NCBI GenBank assembly: GCA_002633005.1
Contig: NMRA01000050.1
Coordinates: 1,150,944 to 1,214,943, forward strand
From: Phoronis australis
Taxonomy: Eukaryota > Phoronida > Phoronidae
Direction of reading: 5' to 3'
DNA length: 64,000 bases
The translations under genes were made by a program, and so were the position numbers. Within the stretch, counting starts at the first letter, position 1. The number at the start of each line of letters is the position of its first letter. The notes beneath the pieces are model-generated. The model was not told the DNA's origin and did no database searches. It worked only from the letters and a program-made list of their open reading frames with translations. Positions 23,291 to 38,200 of the stretch are shown here, piece after piece.

Positions 23291-26200
23291 CTGGAAGTAT
23301 ATAAAGTCACGCAAATAGCCATGGCTTTGGACAACAATGTAAAAAATGACATATGATTTCCTGGTGGTTAATGGTTCAAATTAAAAAGAATGACTAAATT
23401 GATGATGACGGCAATGACGATGATGATGACGATGACGATGCAGGAGTCAATTATGATGGTGACTTTGATGGCAATGGCGATAACAATGACGATACCGAAG
23501 TCGAGGGTGACGGTGACGACAGCAAGGGAGTGGCGACAGCGACAATGACGATGTAGTTGTCAATGATGATTTCGATGTTGTTGGCGATGGCGAGAACTGG
23601 AAATTACGAAGATGAGGGAAATGGTGACAATAACAAGGCGACAGTGACGGTGACAATGATGATAAGAACAACCGCGGCAAAAGAACTTTTACTTACAGGG
23701 GTACTATCGCTTACAACGATTGTCCTAATGTCCACGTCCTCAAATAGAAATACTGGGACTTTGTGCGCGGATGGGGACCGTAGGCCTTAGGTAGTTATTA
23801 CTTTACTGAAATTTGTTTTGTTTATTCATCTAATTGTACATAGTAACTAATCTATAACTGATTTGTTTATTTCATTAATCTTTTGATCTGATTGTACATA
23901 GCTCACTGTATTTTCATGTAATTATTTCCGACAGGGCCCAGTTGAAAAACAATGTTTTGACTGAAGTGGTGGCCCAGTCTTTTTCGAGGACAAAGATTTA
24001 GAAGAGTCAGTTCTATAAACCCAAAGTCGGTTTTCGGCTTGAAGTCAAAATTCAATATTCGTTTTTGTCATAGGAGAGCTTTGTAACTACTCTTTTAGCA
24101 CCAGTTGTGGATTCGAAAAATAGGTGTGAAAGTCGGTTTAAAAAGGATACCGTGTTCTTGAAGCGCTAACTGGATTTACTAACTGAATCTTGGGTCATGA
24201 GTAGTACTAGAATCAAAATTGTGATCTGAATGCGTGCATTTATCCCATACGCGTTGAATCAGTCGAGGGAAATACGGCCATGTAATAATGTTTTCCGTAT
24301 TCACATCCCGCACAACTTCAACAATGACCTCTGACATGGAAGGTTCAAAAGGTAGGTCAATGTCGACTCGACGTCGTCAGCCGGCTCCATCATCAAACTT
24401 TCCGAAAATAGTCTAAAGTAATACAGTTGCAGCAGTGTAAATAACACTAAACATGCAACCAGGTCTCAATCGTAACATCTGGAACAGGACTGTTAATTAT
24501 ATGACAGTTCTGTCTCAGTTTTTAGTTGCTAAATATTTTATCGTCTGCAACTCAGGCGCCGATTCCTCGGTGACTACAATAACAAATATTGTTGCTGTTG
24601 AACTATTTTCAGATGTTACAAGTTCAATGCACAGTTACCGTTGCTTTCATCTTTGTTATCTCTTTTCAAGTAATAAATCGTTACATTTAAAACGTGTTTC
24701 TCAGAGAAATCTTGCAACCTAACCGTCGGCGCAAGTACATACATATAGGATGTGATCAGCCACGTAAACAGTCTGAGTGAAGTACTTAAAAAATCTGCCG
24801 AAAAATGAAAGAAACTTAGGGATTCGAAGCGTGGGATCAATACAGAATATCCCACGAGACATTATTCTTGTGGGATATTACTTTATGGACGCCACTCTCG
24901 GTTCATTTTTGAGTATGTACATGTGTACATGTACATGTACACATGTACATGTACAGTGTTTGCAAACATAAGTCTGGTCTGCACGCCGCCTGTTGGCCAC
25001 TTAAACAAGTGCATACATTACACAGTGTGTATTTCTACCTGGTCACGGCTCACACTCTGTTCTATTAACAAACAGCGTTCAAAAATACCACTTAAAAATC
25101 CACAATAGCCAATCGTCATGGCTCGAACGACGAAGACCTAATGGCCTAGAATTAAGATTCAAGTTCAGCTCATACTTGTTCACGTCTGCGGCAAAATGAT
25201 CGGTGAGGATTTTCCCTCGCGTAGCGGTAAGACAAATATCTCAGTTGTTGGTTCTGTTTTAAAAACCGGACAATCGCCGCACAAATAAAAAAGTTCATGT
25301 TCAATTCAACGTTTCGTCTTTTCATTAGTCATCATCGAGATCATATTTACAACAAGTTAGGACAACAAGTGCCAACATACAGCTCTGGTAACATCCATAG
25401 AGTGAAGTGAGAGATACATAGAATATAGTCAGTAGCTGGTCATCACCATAGCTGCAGGGTCACAGAGCTCTGCATGTTATTCAGAGAATCAGTGGCATGC
25501 TGGTTCTGAATGGCCAATGACTCTTAAATGTACAGTAACTCCTTATTAGGTTCTCTGCAGATAATACTAACAGAGTTGCCTTGGTGATTGTAGCTAATAC
25601 AATGCCTATACATGTTACTTTTCTCTGAGGTGTGATGTTCTTTCAGCTTGTCACAGAGGCGTCTCTGTGTGAGTCCTATATAGAATCCCTTACAGTTGCC
25701 ACATTCAACCTGTTCTGTTTTACGTGGTCAAAGTACAATAACGCTAGGACCTTACATAAGTAGGACTCCGCTAGAAAAGTAAGACTTCGCGCTATTACAC
25801 GAGATATTTCCGTGTATTTTAAATGAGAACACGTGATTTTGGGTAATTTTTTTAAAACCGGGACTGTGTATATTAAATATGCACAGTATGCAAGCAAAGT
25901 GGTCTAAGGTTCTCGGCCGATTACCTGCGGCAGTCAACGAAATTTTATTATTGGATCAACTGACATCAGCTAACAAATCTATCACTGATTCGATGTAAGT
26001 GTGTTCTGCCTTTGAACTGTTTACTGTGAACCCTTCGAGTTACTGTATGAGTTATAATTCAGTTGAGAACGACGGCTCAGCTCACAGTTTTTCGTTGCTC
26101 ATGTGTACCTGCTGGGCTCATTTAGCGTAACCAAATTAATTACTTTCATCTGGCCCAGTCAATAGTACACTCAATGATCACAGAATCTTATTATGTGATG

Positions 26201-29200
26201 GATAACAATGATCAGGTTGTTCGTCATCGTGTTTTTCTCAAAACTCAACATTTTTCACGAAGATCGGCGTATTTTTCGCCAACACGATTTTTTCCCACAA
26301 AAATTTCAAAGTTTTTTCTTTGTTTTGTTAACTGGCAATGTATTTATTGAAGGAGTTGATGCCCAGAGATCAGATGACAAAAATCAAGACGTTTACCGCT
26401 ATTTTGCAAGAAATGTTGACGTTTTAATTTTTGACAGTGGAGCATTTGTTGTGAAAGGCTTAATCCCGAAAAATTCAAGAAAACTGGAGATTTTGGCTGC
26501 AAATAACCTGCTGGAACTAGACCCAGTAGGCGCACACTAGAATACCTTTTTGGAGAGGGGATTTGAGTTCTTCGGTGATGGCTAAATACTTGTCGTTGTC
26601 ATCGTTCTTCTCCTCGAAAAAGAATCCTAGAACGGCAAGTCCGTCACTGTGGCTCAGCGATTCTTGCACAGACGAGTATTTGGTGTTGAAGTGGACGACG
26701 TGAAGCTGGAAATAAGCACTCTCTGTTATGAAACTAGCTGTTATAAATTTCTCGTCCAAAGTTTGTTCTCTGTACAATACCGCCATTTCTCAGAAAATGA
26801 CTCTGGGTAGTTTTGTCCACTTTCGTAATTTCAAAATAAGTCCTTTAGTTGCATATATTTGCATAAAACACGGATTATAATGTCAGTTGCTGTAAACTGG
26901 TAATTTGGATCTAAACAATAACTGTAATCTCGGGACAATATCTACCATTGTCAGATGTTATACATTTCTAACCTAAACTGTATAACATTTTGCAAGGGCA
27001 GAGGTCTCCACAGTTTTCGAAGGAATTTAAGTAAAAATGGAACGCCGACAGCGTCTTTGGTGGTGTACCCTATAAATCCGCTGGTGTAACACGGGTGAAA
27101 TTCATGTTTATGTTATAAGAATAAATTTGACCGTCGTGCTAAATTTAAAATTCAAAATCTTGTTGTTTTTATGTATTTCAACTTTATTTCACAAAACACA
27201 TACAAATAAAGCTCCATCATACCGGGAAATGTAAGTCCGCGTTAAACGGTGCGAAATATTGACACTGGCATGACTGTTTAAGAAAGTATTGACCCCACAG
27301 TGTCACAGAAGATAGCTGTTACCACGATGGGGTATGATTTCGAGTCAATGAATGACCACACAGTGTATCAGCAGATAGCTCTTACCTCCATCAGGTATGA
27401 TTTCGAGTCAACCACTGACCACACAGTGTCTCAGAAGATAGATCTTACCTCCATCGGGTATGATTTAGAGTCAACCAGGTGCTCAGACCCCTTCATTTTG
27501 TCGGTGCCCCAGTGGAAATGAAAGGCAGCAGCTCTGTATGTGCCCTTTACCGTCGGAAGGGACATTTCTATGCCGTCAGGGAGACCCACTGAGACTGAAA
27601 TAAATACCAGGTTATGATCGGCGTATCCAGAGCAAGCATACTGTATGTGTGTCGCAAACTCGTTACCAGAGATGAAAAGAACACCCGAGTTGGCGAAAAA
27701 GGTTCATTTATTATCACTAAACACGATACAAGGAATATGATAGAAAATTCAATATCATAAGTAAAAATGATGATCTCTGTGAACTGCTTCATGAAAATGT
27801 CTTAAGAGTCTTACGCTGCACATTTTTATTCCTAAAAATTAATCGAAACTCACTTTAGAGAAGAATAACGTATCGGAGAATATACCCATAACAGTTTCTT
27901 AATGAGGACACCTGTACAAGATATCTTCAGACAGTGATGTGCTCACAATTACATGGCTAAGCATTTATTTGAAAATTGTGAAGTGAGTGCATAAGAGCTA
28001 ATTCCTGTCTTTAGGAATGGAACAGATCCCAGGTAAGATGGACCAATAAAATAACGCCACACGAAAAGTTGTATGGCAGCTTCATTTCACACTGTCTGGA
28101 TGAAGTGCCTGAATGTTGAGTCAAGACAATCCTGTTCGAGCCAATAGGGCTGGTTTAGCGTGACGTCATTTCGACGCTTTGAACCAAGCCTATTTAAAAA
28201 AGATCAAAAATTAAAAAAAATATATTTGGAGCAGAGTTTACGCAGAGGTTTACATTACCAAGGTCATTGATTATTGCGGGTTACTCAGAGCTGGTCAATT
28301 TTTTACCTTAATTTTGTGGCCTTAGATGTAGTTGGCGCTCACCAACTAATCCACACTCATAACTTTGCAAAATTTCCAAGTGCTTAAATTCCCCCCTCCA
28401 GAGGTTTCCCGAATGTGAAAATATTCGAGACTTGTGGACTTTTTGACGATATGATTCAACTGTGCATGTATTTCACTTTGCGGGACCAAACTACGTCATA
28501 ATAGTGCCTCACATACATGTAGCGACACGTTACCACTAAACATCCGGAAACGTTATGCCTGAAGCCGCGGTAGCTCCTACAAATAAAATAAAAACTGAAT
28601 AAAATGGGGTGGGTCAGGTTTGATGATCATTGTGAGTAGTAAAATTTAAGTCACTGGCATTAAACGTATTCATTTGTTTTGAGGGAATAAGTCTCTGCTC
28701 TGCCCTACTCATTTTCGGTGGGAAATTTTGGCACGAATACAGGTAGCCCTCACAAAAATGGGAATTGGCAAAAATCTTATCACTAATGACATATTTCAAA
28801 CAAAATTTCTGGAAACCGGAAGATTTTGGATTCTTGTTGCCTCTCTCCTATCAGGACAGTCGTGAATTTGTGATTTTATGGAGAAGTGACAAAATCGCAA
28901 GTTTTTGGTCATTGTCGTCTTATTTCTCCGGCAGAAGTAGGAAGGCAAAATGAGATTCTCCATCGCTGCACATTTTCATGCGAGGACTAAGAAATAAACG
29001 GGGTATTAGGTTCAGTCCTATGAATTGTACATTCGCACGGTATTCCTGTGGACTTTTGTCTCGTTTTCTCGGACTTTTTGTTTCTCTGAGGCGCACTTTT
29101 TTGCCCACTTCGTCAAATGGGGGCTCATTCGAGCCGCTCCCCCCCCCGGGTACGCGCATGTTGTACTGTAATTCATGTGACGTGAGACAGGGTGAAAACA

Positions 29201-32200
29201 AGGGATTTAACTTACCCCGAACCAGTGATAATGTAGCAATCGGTTATTCAAAATGTGACCTTTGCCCTTGGTGTTGATTTTACTTCAAAGTATGGCCCAG
29301 TGGCTGTGATCGCTAAATGTACTGGCTGTTGGACTCTTGGAGTAATCAATCATATCAAGCGGTATCGAAAAGTTTATACAAAGTGCGACAAACAAGGAGT
29401 TGATTATTTTACTTGGTCTACATGGTCACGCTCCTGTGTCGTACTTTTAGACATGTGGGCCTACAGTTCAGACACAAACCAGGAGATTTCGTGGCACGTT
29501 TTCATTGGTTCTAATGCCCAATGTCATCAGCGAAGGATTTCCTTAAAGCATTGTTTAAAGCCTTCCCAGAACAGAGTTTGGTTACTCTAGATTTGATGAG
29601 CTAAATCCAGCCTCCCGTTCAGTAACGCTAGGACCTCGCTAAAAAGCAAGACTTCGCGAGATTACGTGAGATATTGTCGTGCATTGTAAATAAGAACAAG
29701 TGACTTTGACTAGGTTTTAGCTAGGTCCTAGCGTAGGTCCTAGCACTGAACGCACGCCAGGTTGGGCTGATAGTCCCAACAATACTTCAGTTGCATTGTA
29801 TTCGGATGTTTAGTGATCGAAGCGGTGACGTAGACGAAACACAAACAATAAGCCTAGTCATCCATTATAATACAATTGGCACATTTATGGCATCAGTGTG
29901 ATTTGGGTATTGCTTACAACATATCCGGGACATAACTCCCCTTGTTTTTCGTTAAAGATAGGCTTTAACAACTCCTTGAATAGTCTTTTAAAGAGAACGC
30001 GATGAGTATAAGAGGAGTTATTAAATCTTTGTATAGATTTAGCAAATCATGGACTGTCCAATAAATCAATGTAGTAGGCGCATCATGGTTATACTGGACC
30101 GAGTACCTCACTCCGTGTTTACCTGAATGTCCATTGTTGGTCAAATTCGTGATAATGTTGACGTCATATCCTTTTAGAAGCTTTGGCTTTGTCAGAGCAG
30201 GTTCAAATTCGACGTCACTGGTCTTGATGTTGATTGGCGATTGTGCATTCTTCATACAATCCCCCTTCCAATGAGACGGACCGTTGTCCCCAGCGTACGA
30301 CCAGTCTGGAAAATAGAGTCGATTTTCTTTTAGTTATAGTTATTTGCGGGCCGTTTAATGCACCATTTTTCACAGCGCCATCTGTGAAGGAGAGGGGTCC
30401 TGTGAAAAAGTCTGACATTCAAAAATTAGTGTGTGAACGTCTGTGCTCGTGCCTCGGTATGGACGTTTGCAGGAGGTACGTGAATGGGCTGAAAAGTAGT
30501 CTGGATGGTACTGTCGTTTAATCAAACCCCTTGTAATCTCGAGTGTGTCACAAATGACGATTTTTTTCGAATATATCGATTTAATCTTCTATTACTGCAG
30601 CTGCCACAAGCCACTCCAGCTCCCCTGAATAGATGGACAGTGCATGCATGCATTTCACAACACCAACCAATGGGAATGTCTGAATGTTACTTTCCAACGT
30701 ATCAGAGTGTCCTATTGTTACGTTGTTTCGTTATAGCAACGAGGAAGCCGTATTACATAATGTTGAGTTTTTGTCGCAATTGGCCGAAATTCCGTGAAGA
30801 AGGCACCGTTTGACAGTACAACTTGTGAAGTCTAACAGCCTCTCAACGACGCATACATTCCCACTTTTTCCACTTTTGGAGGTATGTCTAGTTTTCCTAC
30901 TTTTTCTTGCCTTTTCATAAAAATTCTAATTTTCAACTACTTTTTGCTCATTTGTCGGTAGTCGAATTTCTAGAATTAAATGATGACGCAACTAGTTGTT
31001 ACAAAAAATGGATTTGAGGAAGACATCTAGTAGCACTCACACAGTGTTTGTATATCGCAAGACAAAGTCAATGATTTTGGCATTGACGACTATGAGTGAC
31101 CCCTGTTGACTATCTCACGAGAGGTTGATTGTAGAATAAAATCTCTCACTAAATTGATGATTGAATTTACGAGTTTATAATAGTCCCGGAACACAAGCTT
31201 TCAAGCAACAAGTGCTGTCCTCATTGCGATTAGCATTTAAATACTAATAATAATAATACGCTGCAGTCGCTTTAGAGGTTTCCCCTTTTTCAGTTTTTTT
31301 TTGCACTTTTTCTTAGTTTTCAAAAACCAATCCTTAAAGGAGAATGCCACCCGATTTAATTAGTCTTTTTTGCCGTCATAATCGGTCTATATCCACAACG
31401 CCTGGCATACGGTCGACCTTACCTTGCCAAGAGGTGTCGCGTTAACCTGTGAGAAAGGTGAAAAACGACGCTAGCGACGTCAGTGGTTCATATGCAGAGT
31501 GAATGCTGGTATGTTGCGGTGCATCGTTCCCGCTTGTCCGAACTAAGCAGCTGCCAGGAAAGTGGATATATCGTATTTTTACTTTCTCGAGAGTCCGAAA
31601 TGCTTAGGAAGTGGCTCATGGTAGTGAAGAATAAAATGTACGCTGTAAATAGCAAGTATAAGGCCGTGTCTGTGGCCTGCAGACGTCGACAGTGCCTGAC
31701 GAATGCCGGCTTACCAAATAACTCCATACGTTCCGTTGTCTGAGCATGTTCACGGCGCTTCTCTAGTATTTCTTCATCACTGTATTCCTGTTCGAATTGA
31801 TAGCCTGTAAAACTTAACGATCCACCTGCGAAGTCGGGACCTTTGAGCTCTAGCTCGTCCTAAGTTGGGATAGCGAGTTGTCATGTTGACGTTTATTACT
31901 GAGAGTTCTGTTTCAGAATGAATTATTCTCACCCTAACCAATACTTATATAAAACTGAAACAAAGTCTGACTCATTAGACGCAATTTGTAATGCCTTTGC
32001 AGAGCTCATGAGAGCAAATGATTTGAGAAGCCAGCAATGAATAAATCACTGCGTTACCGGCTTTAGGTGCAATAAAATTGACGGGACACCGAGGCCGTGT
32101 GAGCTCATGCTAATTTAGTGTTTGCTGGTAGAAACTGTTGTGAAACAAGTCGATCTCCATCCCATGGCCAAGTGTTAGGGGAATCTTTATTTACATTTAC

Positions 32201-35200
32201 ATTACTCAAATAATGATTGTCGATGTACAACTTCTGCCCTGACGGTGCCGTGGCCAAAGCGGAACCTGACGAGTAAGTAGATTTGCAGTTTCGTGTTATT
32301 TCACCAACATAATCAGGTGCACATTACTTTGGCTCACTAGTATAGTATTTTCTTGACTGGAAGCTTAGTTTCCACTGAACTTTGGCTGGTTTATGTTCGT
32401 GATGTCTGATCAGTTTCCGAGCCACTGGTCTGCCCGGGATAACGAGTCAAACCGGCCGGCCGCGACGGGCCTGATCGGGCTCCGAGACCCTGAGCAGGAT
32501 AACAAGCGTTTTGTGTTTAGAACTCAAAAAATCACAAGTTTAAACAACACAGATCTAGGTTCTCGTGTCTTTATCTCACGGAAAATACTTCGAAATTATC
32601 TCCGAACTGACCCCAAACTCCTGCTACGGACCTTATTGGCCTGCCGAACTTTGTAGGCTACGGTGTGTCCAAATACCAATAAATCCGTAAGAGCGAAATA
32701 AAACAACACGTTTTTATAAGAACTAGGTGTATTTTTAAGGGTTTTACATCGAAGTTTGATGATTTATTGGTGTTAAACGATGACTTCAAGCGATAAGCTG
32801 ACACCAGTAACCCGTGTTGTGAACTGCTGAACAGACTGCATGTGAAACCGATGACGTCATTGGATAATTTCAACACCTCCGTCTGCCGTCAGGTGTCAGG
32901 TAACGCTACCGTACGTGTCGTTATGGAGTAGAGCTACTCGATCTAAATTGATGCAAATTAGGTTGTTTTTGGATGCCATGCTCCTTTAATAGCTTGTCCC
33001 ACTTTCTGTTTCAGGTTGAAGGGATGTTTATGATGTACAGAAGCGAAAGCAGACACACACACTTAGAAAACACAATTATGGCACAGAAGTATACACATCA
33101 AACCTTCGATGATGTTGTGACGAAAAAAGTGGGTAACACCCTGCGTTATTTATTTTCGTGCCACGTTTCGCCACTCATATATTGTTGGAAACTTCTTCCG
33201 GGACCTGATGCCCATCAAGTTTGCACTTCGGTTGGTTTTTATTCTTGCTCCCGTAAGACAGCTATCAAAACACCAACATTCACAGAAGATTTTCAATCTA
33301 GAGGGGTATACCAGACTCTCATTGTACGCAACCAGCGACATCTGTTGTACTGGGAGACTGACAGACTAGTGCTGTGGCAATAAAAGAAGAAGAAAACATA
33401 GTCTATCAAAAACTGACTGTCTTGAATTTCTCAAAGTTTACTTGCATGACTTCGTCATTTGAACATCAGCGAAACCGATAAAAAATTCTAACGAAAACAG
33501 CGAGATGTATTAGGTAACACATCAAACGTACTAGCCTCTAATGGAGTTGTTTCGCAATTACCTTACGTCGAATGACATTGCTGCAGAGGCAACAAAACGA
33601 AACTGCAAACGTATGCTACCGTGCAACAGGTGTAGACACATTTCGTTTACATATCGTCTACTGACTTCAGTTAATGGCCACTCAGACTTTCCTCCATTCC
33701 CCACGGGTGGCATAAGAAAAAGTACCCTTCTGTTCCGCAAAGAGCCCCCACCCCCTCCCCCTCAAATTCGCTCTCCTGACTCTATGTTCGTAATTTTCTC
33801 GAATACACCATTTTTTCGAAAACCCATTTTCCGTTCACCCACATTTGGAAAGGAAAACCAAACCTTAGAATAATGGCGCATGGGCGTGGACTTACGAGTT
33901 CAAGAAAACTGCACAGACATTCCCGGGTCACTTGGCGCTCATTTTAGGACCGAGATTGGAAGAACATAAAGCAAATTTATGGGAAGTCAGTGTACACGCT
34001 ACGTCATTTTTATAGCCAGGAGGACCCACCAAAACAAAATTTCCTAAAATAAACAGTGTCACTGACTTACTCACGTATGCAATGCAGTTTGAGATCAGTC
34101 AGCTACATTAAAGGCCCGTATGTAAACGCTATGTCTGAATATTAAGATGCAGGCCCTCCCTTTCCGCCGTTTTCGGAATACGGTTCCTGGGGTTTAATAT
34201 GAGAACATTTTTGTGCTCGTTATGGCTTCAGGGTAGAGATCAGTAGCTCTCTCGCGGCGAGAAAACTCTAGCCAAAATCACGTGATCTCTTTTAAAATAC
34301 ATGACAATAATAGTATCTCGCGAAGTTATTACACTAGAATGTCCTAGCGTTACTGAACTCTACCCACGTGTTTTGCGTTTCAAATCTCAATCGACAAGGT
34401 GATGAAATGACAAGATTTTTTAATTAACCAAAGGAACTATTAGTTTTCAACATACGTGTGTCGGCCCGTCGGCTGTCTTATGCATAGGAAACGTTTGTGT
34501 TTACATTTACAGCCTTGCGGCAACGTCGGAAAAAAAGAATCACGTGCTCAAGTATAGGAAAGAGTTTACGTGAATTTTGCTTTTCGTAGAATCGTAACAT
34601 GATTAGCTGTCTGTTTATGCAGAATGCGTGTTCTTTGAATTTTAGTTGTTTGCAATTTATAGAATCTCTCATTTTTCGCCAAAGTTGAGGAGAGATGCAC
34701 CATCATGGTCTAGTCCATGTCACGTGATTGACCATAGGCAGGAAATGACATACTGTTCTCTATGAATTCCTTGTTATTCAAACTTCTGCTTCCTGAGAAT
34801 ATTCTTATTTATTGGCCGCTGCTAGTACATGTAGATCGTCCAGTCATGATCACTAACCTCTTGTGTTGTCTCTGACACGCAAACTAAATGTTAACGCTCG
34901 CATTTTATTTTAATTCCAATAAAGTATTAGGCATAGCAATATATTCTTGGTATGATGATATTGGAATATTAGACATGCGCTTTGGGATTAATCTTGCAGG
35001 CTGTTAAGCACCATCACATGACGTAACATTACTTAGCATCAATTAGTGTGAATGTGATTGACGGCTTTAGCACCACACACGAATGTGAATGACACCAGTT
35101 TCCTTAAATCAACAGCACAGTGTACTTACATGTATAATATTACATTAAGCGCTGAGTGATTTACGAGTTCCTTATCTCGACATTTTAGGTTACATACGGA

Positions 35201-38200
35201 ATTTCTGTTCGGTACTAAAGTAGGTCTATGTACATTCCTACACGTCCCATGACGACAACTTCGGTTTTACTGAAACGTGATAGGAGCAAATATCAACTGG
35301 AATGGTAGAAATAGAATCCAACAAGAATATTTGCTGGAGGGAAACAGAGTTAGGAATTTATGGGAGAAGGGAATTTAGGGAGAAGATGGGTACAGAGAAA
35401 TGCCGCTACATACCCGAAAGAAGGTTATAAAGCACAATCATGTGAATTAACAAAAAAATGCCTTTGTTCTAAAACCTGAAGTCAAATAAGTGAATTTTGT
35501 GAAAACAATATTTCACCAATTCAACTAAAAAGGTCAATGTGGATGTTTAAAACGTATTAATCTCCCTCTCCGGACACCTTCCTAAACGGATCTCTTTTCA
35601 TAAGTTGACAAAAATGATGAAGGAATTAAAAAATGATTGACAATAACAATCTTGCGTTCAAATCTTTAATACGATAAAAGTCAATAGTCAGCAGTAGTAT
35701 GTATGTGCATACATGCACGCATATATGTATGTATGTATGTATGTATATCGTCAGCTCAAATTAGTAGCGACCATTGAAAGAGCAGCAGTAACTAAATTTG
35801 ACACAAACTTAAGCCACCAAAATCATCGTTGTGCAAACAAATGCAAAAAGCGTATTAAATTTATGTTTTAAAACATTCGCTGATGCTTGCATTGTTTGCC
35901 GAAAATTCATATCTTCATCGTTATATACGTTCATTTATAAGACCATGCGAACCTTCTCAATTGCCGAGTTTTTAATAGCAAAAGGGCAACAAATAGCGCC
36001 ATCTGCTGTTTAAAAATCTTTCATACGGAGAGCTTTCATTGCTGTTTACAAATACTGTCCCGCCAGACGACGGTTGGATCACTGGGTTTTTCTTGCAATC
36101 AGCAATGTGTTTAGTGCGCTTTTCTCTCATTTTATCTCAATGCCGTTTCTTCAAAAAAAACTGAAGTCTGTTACAGTTTTCTTCCTTGCCATTATTGGTT
36201 TCTGGTGAAAGTGAGGCTCGACAGGTGGCGGTATTTTCTAAACCGATGAATTTTCACATACGGGACACCTATTTCATTTTTTACCCAACTTGGTCATGCA
36301 GCTCTAGGTGAAGATTTATATAAATAATATGGAAGCATCCGAGATCTCGTTTACTTGCGAAGAACATGCTGTGACTGAAAAATATCACTTTGGGTGTACA
36401 GGTGGGTCAAGCTGCATTGTCTTTAGGTGCATTGCCCGATATAGAATGGAAAGCTGACGATCTTGAATTTGGCATTGCTTGAGCCTTTCAAATAAAAAAT
36501 GATAAAAAATATCAGAGAAATTTGTTGCTCGGCAGTTCACAGTGATGACAGTTGTAAATTTTGCTATTGTCAACATTTGTTACCCCCGAACTCAACGAAA
36601 GACATCTCCCGGCGTGCCGTTTATGCCGATTGCGTCGATGCTTTCCTCGTGTCAAACTCGTCATGTTTTACATACCTTCTGTTTAAAAATCGACGTAAGA
36701 GTGTTTACTTTTCAAATTTTTAGATCGTGAAGTGCTGTCAGTTCTCGACGGACGTGCACCAAGACAGACGACAGATAAGAGAAAAAACAAACACAGTTTG
36801 GCAGTAACTTGCGGCGTCTCATAATTTCGGTGCTGAACACATCCTGCGTGTACATGTATGTACAAGGCAGAGTTGCGCGTACTTATCCCTCAGGTTTTTA
36901 GGCTATCTATAGTTTTTGATGTCATGCTCTTGTTTTTTCACAGGATGTAACGGGTATAGCAAAACATTTGTGATGCAACCTAAGCTGTTCACTTGATATA
37001 CATATTCTTGAAACTGAATGCTTCTGAAATGCAAAACACAAACAGAAAAATAACGATGTAAATCATTTCACGGCCAAGACAGAAATTCACGTTTCGTGTC
37101 GACATTCAATACACTCCAACCCGTGATTTCTCCTGTCTACTTTATGTAGCCTACTCGACGCTGGAAATTGGATAATAGTCACTTAATGGATCCCATTGAG
37201 AATCAGTTTAATGCTCATTATCCAGAGGGGAAAATTGGTTCTCAAAATGCTTCCTCGGGGAGAGAAAATCTAGTCAAAATCACGACGTGCTCCCATTGAA
37301 AATGCACCGCAATATCTCTCAGAATCTCTCAAAATCTTGCTTTCTGGTGAAGTGCTGGTGTTATTGAAATTATGCGTAGAGTAATGTCTTTTAGTTTACG
37401 GGAAAGTACCACTCAGTAGCCTCACTCCTGGGGAAAAAATTGGAAACCCAAGATTCGGTTTTCAGAACTCATAATTGAAGCCCAGTCTCGCTCCCAAACC
37501 TAAAGGTGGTGCTGATCGGTCTAGTCTTTTGAGCCTCGGTTGTGGGAAATACCCTCTGTGCAATGATTGTCACTGCCTTGACGTCATTAAAGCAAAGACA
37601 GATTTAGTTAACGGTTTTTTCACCGGCGTCGCAGCTGCTGCTATTCGTGAAGCAGAAGGCATTGCTTTGGTTATAGTTTGAAATAAAGGTTGTTTGTGTA
37701 CTAGTATTTTCATTTTTAGTGGTATCACAGAATTTAAGATGGAATCAAAATACATCATTTTGTGATCATTTAGACCTAAATTGCTGCAGTGAACCGATAG
37801 ATTTCAATTTTCATTATACTGCAAACTTCGTTAAAGACACGACTAGATTTTTTGTTAGCAAGCTTGATACTGGTACTTTCGTAATTTCGGATCAGTCTCC
37901 TATCTTCTGGTGTGCAGGAATGAAGTAACAAACCTAAAGACATAACAAATAAACAAAAAGTGTGGCTACATTTTGTGACGTCTTGTCACGTCATCAGGCA
38001 ATGAACTTTATACCATTCGTGATATTCCTGCAATCCGTAAAAATGAGTCAAAATTCTGAAACATTTGATTTCACATAACCAAGCCTCGGCAGCATTCAAA
38101 ACAAGTTGTCCTATTTTGGTCGATAGCCTGTCACTTGCAGAGACTTCTGATATTGAGAACCAGTTTGCTGTCTGTTATTCAGTGGCGGAAATTGGTTCTC

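Noticed and set aside
23447-23790. Serine/histidine-rich and threonine-rich frames
   Set aside because: Translation of a GAYGAN repeat tract in an intron.
26208-26540. 110-codon plus-strand frame antisense to the carbonic anhydrase intron
   Set aside because: No domain, no splice or promoter support.
36683-36865. Minus-strand frame with hydrophobic LCLFFLLSVVCLGA as an alternative leader exon for carbonic anhydrase
   Set aside because: Long N-terminal region before the core, no strong donor, no TATA box; the exon at 55140-55197 fits better.
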